From an uncultured Acidobacteriia bacterium (GTDB lineage Bacteria > Acidobacteriota > Terriglobia > Bryobacterales > Bryobacteraceae), in NCBI GenBank assembly GCA_903909435.1, contig CAIVVT010000121.1:1-58569 (forward strand): a stretch of DNA of 58,569 nucleotides, read 5' to 3'. The notes beneath the pieces are model-generated. The model made no database searches and was not told the origin of the DNA. It saw only the letters and a program-made list of their open reading frames with translations. Position numbers and translations under genes: made by a program. This document shows positions 36,205 to 43,706 of the stretch, in pieces. Numbering within the stretch: position 1 is the first letter of the stretch; each line of letters opens with the position of its first letter.

Positions 36205-37569
36205 ATGCTTTCCAGACGACAACTTCTGCGCGCTCTTCCCGGTTTCGGGGCGTTAGGCTCCGCCGGATGCTTCGCCCGGCTGGGCCTGGTGAACGCCTAT
36301 GCCGCACCGGTCGCCACCGGCTACAAGGCGCTGGTGTGCGTTTTCCTTTTCGGTGGCAACGACAGCAACAACGCCGTCATTCCGTATGACGCGGCCCGCT
36401 TCGACGAGTACACCGGCTTGCGCAAGAACCTTGCCCTGCCCATGAACGACGCTCTGACGGCGAACGTGTTCCAGGTATCGTCCACGGAACAATACGCGCT
36501 TCACCCTTCGCTCGCCGAACTGGCCGCGCTGATGAACCAGGAAAAGAGCCTCGCCATACTCGCGAACGTGGGCAGCCTGGTGCAACCCACGACCCGCGCA
36601 CAGTACATAGCGCGTTCCGCGCCGACGCCGAACAACCTGTTTTCGCACCTGGATCAACAGACCGAGTGGCAGACTTCCAACGTCGCCGGGCAGGCTTCCA
36701 CGGGCTGGGCCGGGCGGCTGGCGGACGCCGTGGAGCTTATGAACCAGCCCTCCACGTTTCCCACCGTGGTGTCGGTGGCGGGCAATGCCGTCTTCGGCGT
36801 GGGCGCTTCCACGCTGCCGGCGACGGTGATCCCGAACCGCGCTCTCGGGTTACGGGGTTTCGGCAACGACACGGCCTCCGAGGCCCGGTACGGCGCGCTC
36901 CAGGCACTCCTTCAGCTGGACTCGGGAGCCACGCTGGTCCAGGACGCCCAGCAGATGATGGAAAGCGGGATCGCCAATGCCGACGCTCTCGGCAAGGCGA
37001 CGACGGGCGCTCCCGCTCTGACCGTCACTTTCCCCACCAGCAATCTGGGGCAGCAGCTGGCGGAAGTGGCCAGGATCATCCAAGTGCGCGGCAGCCTCGC
37101 CATGAACCGTCAGGTCTTCTTCGCGTCCCAAGGCGGCTACGACACCCACACCGCCCAACTCTCCACGCAGGACACGCTGTTCAAGGACCTGTCGCTCGCC
37201 ATTAAAGCGTTCTACGACCAACTGAAGGATTGGGGTATCGCGGATCGGGTGGCGCTGTTTACGGAATCCGATTTCACGCGCACGCTGCTGCCAAACTCGA
37301 ACGGCGGCACCGACCACGCCTGGGGCGGCCACCACTTCATCGTGAGCGGCGCGTTGAAGTCCGGCCAGGCGATCTACGGTACTTTCCCCGCGATCGCTGT
37401 CGGCGGCAACGATGATGCGGGCACGGAGGGACGCTGGATCCCGACCACTTCCATCGACCAGTACGGGGCCACTCTCGCCACCTGGTTCGGAGTGGATTCC
37501 TCGAAACTCGCCTCAATCTTCCCGAATCTCGCGAACTTCCCGCAGAAGTCGCTCGGCTTCTTCGGCTAG
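36205..37569 (+). CDS. DUF1501 Tat-exported protein
   Basis: A 454-residue DUF1501 protein (sulfatase/alkaline-phosphatase-like fold). AGGAGG (36191-36196) is eight bases before ATG 36205. The leader LSRRQLLRALPGFGALGSAG is of twin-arginine type. Seen are VCVFLFGGNDSNNAVIPYD (the N-terminal strand with the FGGNDSNN motif), SLAELAALMNQEKSLAILANVGSL in two pieces, FFASQGGYDTHTAQLS, VALFTESDFTRTLLPN and TDHAWGGHHFIVSGAL. These D/H-rich motifs resemble metal ligands of the phosphatase superfamily. It is co-transcribed with DUF1800. The substrate is unknown. Confidence 0.87.
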   Translation: MLSRRQLLRALPGFGALGSAGCFARLGLVNAYAAPVATGYKALVCVFLFGGNDSNNAVIPYDAARFDEYTGLRKNLALPMNDALTANVFQVSSTEQYALHPSLAELAALMNQEKSLAILANVGSLVQPTTRAQYIARSAPTPNNLFSHLDQQTEWQTSNVAGQASTGWAGRLADAVELMNQPSTFPTVVSVAGNAVFGVGASTLPATVIPNRALGLRGFGNDTASEARYGALQALLQLDSGATLVQDAQQMMESGIANADALGKATTGAPALTVTFPTSNLGQQLAEVARIIQVRGSLAMNRQVFFASQGGYDTHTAQLSTQDTLFKDLSLAIKAFYDQLKDWGIADRVALFTESDFTRTLLPNSNGGTDHAWGGHHFIVSGALKSGQAIYGTFPAIAVGGNDDAGTEGRWIPTTSIDQYGATLATWFGVDSSKLASIFPNLANFPQKSLGFFG

Positions 37570-37680
37570 GCAGGTAGCCGCACGAGGCTGGGTGATCGCG
37601 CACCACCCCACTCGGCGGCACCCATTTCCGGAGTCCCGCATCTCTTAGGGTGTCCGCAGATGCAGTCGTAAGGAGGCCCA

Positions 37681-38649
37681 ATGCCACTTCCATCGGACGA
37701 GCACATCATCCAACTGGCTAACGACTTAATCGAGCAATTGCAGGCCATGTTCGGCGTGCATCCCGGCTACCGTCCAGCTCATGCGAAAGGACTTCTGCTG
37801 ACGGGCACTTTCAGCCCTTCGCCCGATGCCGCGGCGCTGACGCGAGCGCCGCATATCGCGCGCCAATCCACCCCCGTGACCGTGCGCTATTCAAATGGTA
37901 CCGGGCTGCCCACGATTCCGGACAACTTCCCGAACGCGAATCCGCGCGGCATGGCGCTCCGCTTCCACCTCGCCGAGCGCGTTCACACCGACATCATCGG
38001 GCAGTCGGCGAACGTCTTCCCCGTGCACACCGGCCAGGAATTCCTGGAATTCCTGCGGGCCGCTGCGGCGACCGGTCCGGCGAAGCCGTCGCCGATTGAG
38101 GCATTCCTCGGCACGCACCCGGCGGCCCTGGCCTACGTGCAGACTCCCAAGCCCAGCCCGGCCAGCTTTGCCAAGGAAGCGTTCTTTGCCATGCACGCGT
38201 TCCGCTTCATCAACAGAGATGGGGTGGCCCGGTATGGCCGCTATCGAATTTCGCCGCACGCGGGCATCGAACATCTGGACGAGACGGCCGCTCAGGACAA
38301 GGATGCGGACTACCTGTTCGACGAACTCAGGAAGCGCGTAGCTGCAGGTTCGATCCGTTATGACATCCTGGTGCAAGTGGCCAGCGAGGGCGATATCGTG
38401 GACGACGTGACCGTGCACTGGCCCGACTCCCGGCCGCTGGTCCGCTTTGGCACGGTGGTGCTCAACGCTTTGGCTGCGGATAACGAGGCGCTGCAGCAGC
38501 ACCTCATATTCGACCCGATTCCGCGCGTGGACGGCATCGAAGCGTCCGCCGATCCGCTGCTGGAATTGCGCGCCGCGATCTACTTGCTGAGCGGCCGCAA
38601 ACGGCGCGAACCGGAAGACGCGAAGGCCAAGGTCTCCACCGCGAGTTGA
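37681..38649 (+). CDS. Small catalase-family heme peroxidase (SrpA-like)
   Basis: A 322-residue protein of the short catalase family (SrpA-like), about half the size of classical catalases, probably acting as a heme peroxidase on hydrogen or organic peroxides. Distal histidine H34 is in RPAHAKGLLLTGTF. The segment VTVRYSNGTGLP resembles the catalase R-F-S strand, and PRGMALRFHL follows. The proximal heme tyrosine Y301 with R297 is in LELRAAIYLLSGRKRR. No signal peptide is present, so it is cytoplasmic. Start ATG 37681 has AAGGAGG seven or so bases upstream. Confidence 0.85.
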   Translation: MPLPSDEHIIQLANDLIEQLQAMFGVHPGYRPAHAKGLLLTGTFSPSPDAAALTRAPHIARQSTPVTVRYSNGTGLPTIPDNFPNANPRGMALRFHLAERVHTDIIGQSANVFPVHTGQEFLEFLRAAAATGPAKPSPIEAFLGTHPAALAYVQTPKPSPASFAKEAFFAMHAFRFINRDGVARYGRYRISPHAGIEHLDETAAQDKDADYLFDELRKRVAAGSIRYDILVQVASEGDIVDDVTVHWPDSRPLVRFGTVVLNALAADNEALQQHLIFDPIPRVDGIEASADPLLELRAAIYLLSGRKRREPEDAKAKVSTAS

Positions 38650-38676
38650 CCCGCCTCCTGCGACGCGCAGTGCACA

Positions 38677-39495
38677 ATGGAGAGACGGGGGTCCGGTGCG
38701 CCGGCCGCCCCAAAACTCCCCATGCTGCTCTGCCCAGTCCGCGACTGCCACATGGCGCTTGGGCGCGAGCAGCGGCGACTATTCTGCCCGCGCGGACACT
38801 CGTTCGACGTCGCCCGCAGCGGGTACGTCAACCTGCTGCAACCGCAGGAGCGCCGTTCGAAGCAGCCCGGCGACACTCTGGCCGCCGTCGGTGCCCGGCG
38901 GCGCTTGCACGATCGCGGGGCGACCGCGCCGCTGCTGCACGCTATCGCGGAGCTCCTCGCGCCTGCGCCGGGCGACACCGTGCTCGATGCGGGCTGCGGC
39001 GACGGTTACTATCTCGGCACGCTGGCGGGTGAAACCGGTTTCGCCGCGCACGGTGTCGATATCTCGATTCCGGCCATCGACGCCGCCGCGCGGCGCTACC
39101 CGCAGTGCCGCTGGATCGTGGCCAACGCCGACCGCTTCGTACCGTACGCCGACCGTGCGTTCACCGTGGTAATGTCCATCACGGCCCGCATGAACCCCGG
39201 TGAATTCCGGCGAATTCTGCGGGACGACGGCCGGTTGCTGGTCGCTCTGCCCGCGCCGGAGGATTTCATTGAATTGCGGGGCGCGGGCCGCGACCGGGTG
39301 GACCGGACCGTCGAGACGTTTGCGCCCGGCTTCAGCCTCGCGGAACGGCGGCGCGTCACCACCACCGCCGAACTCGACGCCGACAGCGTGCACGACGTGC
39401 TGGTGTCGATTTACCGGCCGATGCAAGCGAAGCCGGCCGAAGCCATGCGGGTGACCTTCAGTCTGGACCTGCTGCTGTTTCGAGCCGGGCGGTGA
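38677..39495 (+). CDS. RlmA-like 23S rRNA guanine-N1 methyltransferase
   Basis: A 272-residue SAM-dependent methyltransferase. Residues 19-45 hold a zinc knuckle (C19, C24, C37, H41) with GHSFDVARSGYVNLL, diagnostic of RlmA proteins that methylate N1 of G745 or G748 in 23S rRNA hairpin 35. The SAM motif I is VLDAGCGDGYYLG, followed by GVDIS; RMNPGEFRRILRDDGRLLVALP is the later part of the Rossmann domain. ATG 38722 (directly before the zinc knuckle) is an alternative start. The family is clear; RlmA class I or II is not resolved. Confidence 0.83.
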   Translation: MERRGSGAPAAPKLPMLLCPVRDCHMALGREQRRLFCPRGHSFDVARSGYVNLLQPQERRSKQPGDTLAAVGARRRLHDRGATAPLLHAIAELLAPAPGDTVLDAGCGDGYYLGTLAGETGFAAHGVDISIPAIDAAARRYPQCRWIVANADRFVPYADRAFTVVMSITARMNPGEFRRILRDDGRLLVALPAPEDFIELRGAGRDRVDRTVETFAPGFSLAERRRVTTTAELDADSVHDVLVSIYRPMQAKPAEAMRVTFSLDLLLFRAGR

Positions 39496-39561
39496 GCAGG
39501 CGAGTCACGGCTCTCCCGAGCTCGCCGGCCGATTAGTTTCGGAGCAGGGTCTGGGGACCCC

Positions 39562-39583
39562 GCGCGGCGCGGGAGCGCCGCGC
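39562..39583. terminator. GC-rich hairpin between convergent genes
   Basis: GCGCGGCGC and GCGCCGCGC form a perfect 9-base stem with loop GGGA (39562-39583), between the convergent rlmA-like and SPFH genes. There is no T-run. It shares bases with intergenic sequences at 47671-47700 and near 58518. Confidence 0.4.
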
Positions 39584-39592
39584 CACACGGGC

Positions 39593-40522
39593 TTATGCGC
39601 TTCGAGTCGCCGCCCCCCGGGCGGCCAGCAAGTCCGGCAGCAGGTGGTTGCCTGCGCCCGTGGATAACAGCGTCACGCGCGCATTGGTATTGAGCAGACG
39701 CTGCGTTTCCAGGATGTTGAACAGCGCGTCCGATACCGCGGGCTCCCTGGCGATCTCCCGCAGGGCTTGCCCCAGCAGGTTGGGCCGGATCGCGGCCGCC
39801 TTGCCGAACTCGATCGACGCTGTGCGCTCCGCCGAGCTGGTGATCACGTTCACCTGGTTGGCGCCCGCCTGCTTGATGGCGGAGGTCACCTGGCGCAGCC
39901 GGTTGACGACCTTGGCCTCGATCTGGCGGATCATTCCGTCGTCGCGGAAGTGCACCTTGCGAATGTACACCGAACCGAGCTGATAGCCCCACGCCTGCGA
40001 CTGGCCGGAGACCTCCGCACGCACGGTCTGGCTCATGGTGTGGCGCGTCTCCAGCATGTCCGCGAGGGGCATGTTGCTGAGGCAGCGGACCGTCGCGTTG
40101 CTCACGTTCGCCCGCAGCGAGCCGCGCGGGTCGGTGTTCTTGAACAGATAGGCATAGGGATCGCTGATCCACATCTCGTACCAGATGCCGATGCCCATCG
40201 GGGCGCCCTCTTCGGAGTTCACCTGCTCACTCCGCCGGTACTCCTGGTCGAGCCTCAGGTCGAGCACGTAGCACGTCCCGAAGATGTTGACGATGAACGC
40301 CGCGGCTCCCAGTTTAGAGGGGAGGAAATGGAAGCCCGGCTCGTCGATGGTGGCCAGGACTTTGCCGAACAGCACGTACACACGGCAGGTGCGCTCTTCC
40401 ACGGTGGTGTAGATGCCGAAGACGCGCGCGGCGATCAGCAGGGCGGGCAGGCCGAACATGAGCAGCAGAAAGGTGACCAGGGCGGAAAACATGAAGCCGC
40501 TGAGAGTCAGTAACGCATTCAT
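39593..40522 (-). CDS. SPFH/band-7 (stomatin/HflC-like) membrane protein
   Basis: A 309-residue band-7 protein with one N-terminal membrane helix (FSALVTFLLLMFGLPALLIA). It then has the SPFH start (GIYTTVEERTCRVYVLFGKV, DEPGFHFLP) and typical later segments LDLRLDQEYRR, SNMPLADMLETRHTMSQTVRAEV and YIRKVHFRDDGMIRQIEAK. The coiled-coil-prone C-terminus is short. Its ATG overlaps the stop of the upstream SPFH gene by four bases, so the two are translationally coupled and probably form a hetero-oligomeric membrane ring like HflK/HflC. No protease gene (ftsH) is adjacent. Confidence 0.8.
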   Translation of the reverse strand: MNALLTLSGFMFSALVTFLLLMFGLPALLIAARVFGIYTTVEERTCRVYVLFGKVLATIDEPGFHFLPSKLGAAAFIVNIFGTCYVLDLRLDQEYRRSEQVNSEEGAPMGIGIWYEMWISDPYAYLFKNTDPRGSLRANVSNATVRCLSNMPLADMLETRHTMSQTVRAEVSGQSQAWGYQLGSVYIRKVHFRDDGMIRQIEAKVVNRLRQVTSAIKQAGANQVNVITSSAERTASIEFGKAAAIRPNLLGQALREIAREPAVSDALFNILETQRLLNTNARVTLLSTGAGNHLLPDLLAARGAATRSA

Positions 40523-41544
40523 CGCTGCACCTCCGTCTGGCTGGAAAGGTAAATGTCCTGGACCTTCTCGAAGAGCTTCAAGCGCACGTTCCGCAGGTAG
40601 GCCTGGAGCGCGCCGGCTCCGGCCGCGTGGAGCTGCGACAACTCAGCGGCGAGCAGTTTGATCGGCTCCACCTCGGCCTGCGCCTTAAGCGATTCGATCT
40701 CGACCGCGCGCTTCGACTGTTCGATCTTCTGGTCGGCGGAGGCCTGCGCCAGGCTGATGTCGCTCGAGACCTGGTTGTGCGCCGTGTTGATGGCCGCCAG
40801 CGCCGATTCCACGTCGGGCGGCGGGTCGATGCCGGTGATCAGCGAGGCTTCCAGCAGGACGCCGTAGCGGGCCAGCGTCGAGCGGCATTCCAGGTCCATG
40901 TACTCGTTCAAGTCGCGCAGGTTCTTGCGCAGGTCGTTGATGGAAACGCCGATCATCTCGCTGACGGGCGCCGAGCCGAGATCGGCGGGCACTGCCGCCA
41001 CGGCACCGGACGGTTGGGTGCGCTTGGCTTCAAAATTGGCAATCTTCTGCCGCAACACCGAAACGAAGTAGGCGGTCACGTGCACGAACGGGCGTTTGAT
41101 GCCGAAGAGAAAGGCGTACAGGTTGGACTCGCTGACGCGGTAGCGGATCTGTCCGGTCATCCCGGTGTTCAGCTGGTCCTTGGTGACGGCGTCGAGCTTG
41201 GTGCCGCCACTGTTGGCGGACGAATCCTCCAGATCTTTGGCCATGTTGACGGTCATCGTGGCGATGGAGATTTTGCGGATGTCCTGCCACGGCATCTTCA
41301 GGTAAGGGCCGCCCGGTTGGATCACCCGCACCTGCGGATAGGAATAGCGGGCGCGCTCCTCAGGCTTCAGGAACTCGGCGCTGGGATCGTCGAGCGTGGT
41401 CTTGTTGCCGGGCAGGCGCTCGGCCCGCCCGAAGGTTGTTTTTACCGCGCGCTCGTTCTGGTCTACCGTGTAGATCCCCAGGACGATGACGCGCAGAACG
41501 AACCAGACTAGAAAACCTACGACAACACCGAAGAAGATGGTCAT
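40519..41544 (-). CDS. SPFH/band-7 (HflK-like) membrane protein
   Basis: A 341-residue protein begun at ATG 41544, directly before an N-terminal membrane helix (IFFGVVVGFLVWFVLRVIV). The SPFH domain is marked by LGIYTVDQNERAVKTTFGRA, RVIQPGGPYLKMPWQDIRK, NTGMTGQIRYRVSESNLYAF and LIGVSI-like MIGVSINDLRKNLRDLNEYM, then by a helical AAINTAHNQ region and a Glu/Lys-rich coiled coil (KIEQSKRAVEIESLKAQAEV). This longer C-terminal helix is HflK-like. The upstream open frame to 42249 is antisense to another gene and not part of it. Confidence 0.8.
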   Translation of the reverse strand: MTIFFGVVVGFLVWFVLRVIVLGIYTVDQNERAVKTTFGRAERLPGNKTTLDDPSAEFLKPEERARYSYPQVRVIQPGGPYLKMPWQDIRKISIATMTVNMAKDLEDSSANSGGTKLDAVTKDQLNTGMTGQIRYRVSESNLYAFLFGIKRPFVHVTAYFVSVLRQKIANFEAKRTQPSGAVAAVPADLGSAPVSEMIGVSINDLRKNLRDLNEYMDLECRSTLARYGVLLEASLITGIDPPPDVESALAAINTAHNQVSSDISLAQASADQKIEQSKRAVEIESLKAQAEVEPIKLLAAELSQLHAAGAGALQAYLRNVRLKLFEKVQDIYLSSQTEVQR

Positions 41545-41688
41545 AGCTGAGAGGGCTCCTCTTCCCTTTTCCGCTCTTCGACTCGCGCTGCCCGCGCAGT
41601 CCCAGATTATCAAGACCGGCGGCCGGCCATTTCGCCCGCCCTCGCCCGCATCGGCGTGTGGGACAATCTGGCTCTGAGGAAAGACCCA

Positions 41689-42078
41689 ATGACCGAGAGT
41701 TTCGCCGACGATCTCAAACGCAGGTACATGGCTTGCCGCGTGCGCGGTAGAGCGAATTACTGCGCGGCTTACTTCGTTCTCGTGCTGGCTGTCGCCAGCA
41801 GCGGGCTGGCAGCGCTGTCGGTTGCCGCCGAGATCTGGCCGAAGGCTGTGAACGCGGTTCTGGCGGCTCTGCCCGGCGCGATTTACCTGGTCAACCGGCA
41901 GTTCCGGTTTGAGGAGCGCTCCCGGTGGTGGTTCGAGAAGTTTTACGTCATCGAGGGGCTCTATCGCGGGATCGTGCGCGAAGGACGCAGCGAGTCGGAA
42001 ATCAGCAGGGAACTGACGCATCAATCGAAGCTGCTGACCGCACGCTGGCCTGGATTCGGGGAAGCGCCGAGCCAATAA
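41689..42078 (+). CDS. Small two-helix membrane protein, SLATT/DUF4231-like
   Basis: A 129-residue protein begun at ATG 41689, eight bases after GAGGAAAG. Two transmembrane helices (CAAYFVLVLAVASSGLAAL and WPKAVNAVLAALPGAIYL) are followed by a helical tail (RWWFEKFYVIEGLYRGIV). Two helices with a charged WWFE-type tail resemble SLATT/DUF4231 proteins, some of which work as pore-forming effectors in nucleotide-signalling defence systems. No nucleotide cyclase is adjacent, and the match is by general shape. It is divergent from the SPFH pair. Confidence 0.45.
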   Translation: MTESFADDLKRRYMACRVRGRANYCAAYFVLVLAVASSGLAALSVAAEIWPKAVNAVLAALPGAIYLVNRQFRFEERSRWWFEKFYVIEGLYRGIVREGRSESEISRELTHQSKLLTARWPGFGEAPSQ

Positions 42079-42154
42079 GCCCGACTGCCGGACAGCGCGG
42101 GCCCTAGGGACGGGTCTCCCGCGGCGCCTCAATCCGCGGTAGAATCGTCCAGCC

Positions 42155-42613
42155 ATGGCAGATAACAACCGCAGACGATTCATCAAGGGCGCGGCGGCCG
42201 TCGCCGCCATTCCCGTGGCCGCAGCCGCAAAACCCGCGGAGGCCGCCAAACCCGCAAAGAAGGTCCATTACCAAGGTCCGAAACCGGAGAAGACTCCGTT
42301 GTTCTCGGGCGCGGTCTCGTACGGCAACCTGCTCTTCATCGCCGGCAAGGGCGCGCATTTCGCGGGCGACATCAAGAGCCACACAAAGCACGTTCTGGAT
42401 GAGGTGGAGAAGGAACTCGTCAATGCCGGATCATCCATGGAGAAAGTCCTGAAGGTGAACGTCTACCTGAACGACCTGAAGGACTACGCTGGCATGAACG
42501 AAGTCTTCCTGGGCCGCTTCGGCGCGGAGCCGCCGGTGCGCACGACCATCGCTCCGGCGGGCGGCGTACCCGGCAACTCGCTGGTCGAGATCGACTGTAT
42601 CGCTTTTATCTGA
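42155..42613 (+). CDS. RidA-family protein with Tat-type leader
   Basis: A 152-residue RidA/YjgF protein, whose relatives are trimeric enamine/imine deaminases that clear 2-aminoacrylate. The N-terminus (NNRRRFIKGAAAVAAIPVAA) is a twin-arginine leader, unusual for a family that is normally cytoplasmic. The fold segments are LFSGAVSYGNLLFIAGKG, LDEVEKELVNAGSSMEKVLK and VNVYLNDLKDYAGMNEVFL. The conserved PPVRTTI and GNSLVEIDCIAF are present with the catalytic arginine. The start ATG is clear. It is convergent with the pentapeptide gene. Confidence 0.88.
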   Translation: MADNNRRRFIKGAAAVAAIPVAAAAKPAEAAKPAKKVHYQGPKPEKTPLFSGAVSYGNLLFIAGKGAHFAGDIKSHTKHVLDEVEKELVNAGSSMEKVLKVNVYLNDLKDYAGMNEVFLGRFGAEPPVRTTIAPAGGVPGNSLVEIDCIAFI

Positions 42614-42625
42614 CGGGCGTTCCGC

Positions 42626-43294
42626 TCAGCCGATCACCAGTCCGAGCAGGCGTGCCAGATCCATGGCCTGCGGTGGCGTCACCAGTGCGCCCCGCAGGTC
42701 TTCCGCGCGCACTACCAGGCCGTCGATTTCCGCGCCCCGGAGGTTTGTGGTGTTCAGCCTCGCGCCGCTCAAGTCCGCGCGGCGCAAAGAGGCGTCGTTG
42801 AAAGTAGTGCCTTCGAGGTTCACGCCGCGCAGGTCAGCCTCGTCCAGACGCGTGCCTTTGAACTCGCAGGACTTCACCACACCATTGAATTGCGCGTAGC
42901 GCGCGTCGCAGTTCTCCACCAGCACGTCCTGCCAGCGGCAAGCGATCAGCTTCATGCCGAGCAGCCGGCAGTCGATGAACTCGACGCGACGTGCCTCGAA
43001 TCCGCTCAGGACGGCATTCGACAGATCGCATTTCACCAGCCGTACGTCCCGCACCAGAGCCGACTGAACCTTGGACTGGGCCAGGGTCACCCGCTCCAGG
43101 ACGCAGCCAACCAGCGACAGCGCGGCGATTTCAGTTCCGGAGGCATCGGCGGATTCAACGCGGGCGTCTTCGAGGGGCAACGCCGTCAGGAAGTCGTTTG
43201 CGTCGATACGGGTCAGATATTCCAGGTCGAGCGGAAGATCCGCAGGGATGCGGCCGGCCGACTTCTTACCCTCGTGCTTGCCTTCATGCGCCAT
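42626..43294 (-). CDS. Pentapeptide-repeat protein
   Basis: A 222-residue protein with tandem A(D/N)LxX-type repeats, most regular between about residues 146 and 205 (LDEADLRGVNLEGTTFN, then LRRADLSGARLNTTNLRGAE). These fold as a right-handed quadrilateral beta-helix. Upstream repeats are degenerate (VKCDLSNAVLSGFEARR, CRWQDVLVENCDARYAQ). There is no signal or membrane helix. Some such proteins mimic DNA and protect gyrase; nothing here points to that role specifically. Confidence 0.85.
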   Translation of the reverse strand: MAHEGKHEGKKSAGRIPADLPLDLEYLTRIDANDFLTALPLEDARVESADASGTEIAALSLVGCVLERVTLAQSKVQSALVRDVRLVKCDLSNAVLSGFEARRVEFIDCRLLGMKLIACRWQDVLVENCDARYAQFNGVVKSCEFKGTRLDEADLRGVNLEGTTFNDASLRRADLSGARLNTTNLRGAEIDGLVVRAEDLRGALVTPPQAMDLARLLGLVIG

Positions 43295-43326
43295 GCTCTG
43301 CAGGATACAACTCGCGGGTCTCAGCG

Positions 43327-43629
43327 CTAAGCCACTCGCAGGGGACGCACGTCACGCTCGATGTCGGCCAGGTCCACACGCGCCAGTTCCAAGGCGTGAT
43401 CGGTCTGCAGATTCATCCAATACTCGGCCGTCGTTCCCAGGTAGCGGGCCAGGCGCAGGGCCATATCGGGCGTAACCGCACGGCATTCGTTGACGATTTC
43501 GGCCACCCGCGTAACGGGCACCCGCAAGTCACGGGCGATGCGATTGATGTTGAGCCCAAACTCCACCATGTAGCGTTCGCGCAGGACCGCCCCAGGATGA
43601 ACCGCTTTTTTCGCCGTCTGTTTGAGCAT
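43327..43629 (-). CDS. HigA-type antitoxin, orphan
   Basis: A 100-residue XRE/HigA family DNA-binding protein: VHPGAVLRERYMVEFGLNIN, then the helix-turn-helix NRIARDLRVPVTRVAEIVNE and MALRLARYLGTTAEYWMNLQ, all hallmarks of HigA. In normal modules higB lies directly upstream; here the upstream bases to 43706 lack any higB-sized gene and the next gene upstream is the YbbP-like permease. It may be a solitary regulator or a remnant of a lost toxin-antitoxin module. Confidence 0.85.
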   Translation of the reverse strand: MLKQTAKKAVHPGAVLRERYMVEFGLNINRIARDLRVPVTRVAEIVNECRAVTPDMALRLARYLGTTAEYWMNLQTDHALELARVDLADIERDVRPLRVA

Positions 43630-43706
43630 GAATCGGCCCCTCTTAACTCAATGGTCGCCGATTCCGTCAAATCGCGCTTGAGAACCCTGCAGGGCTCCGC
43701 GCCCGG

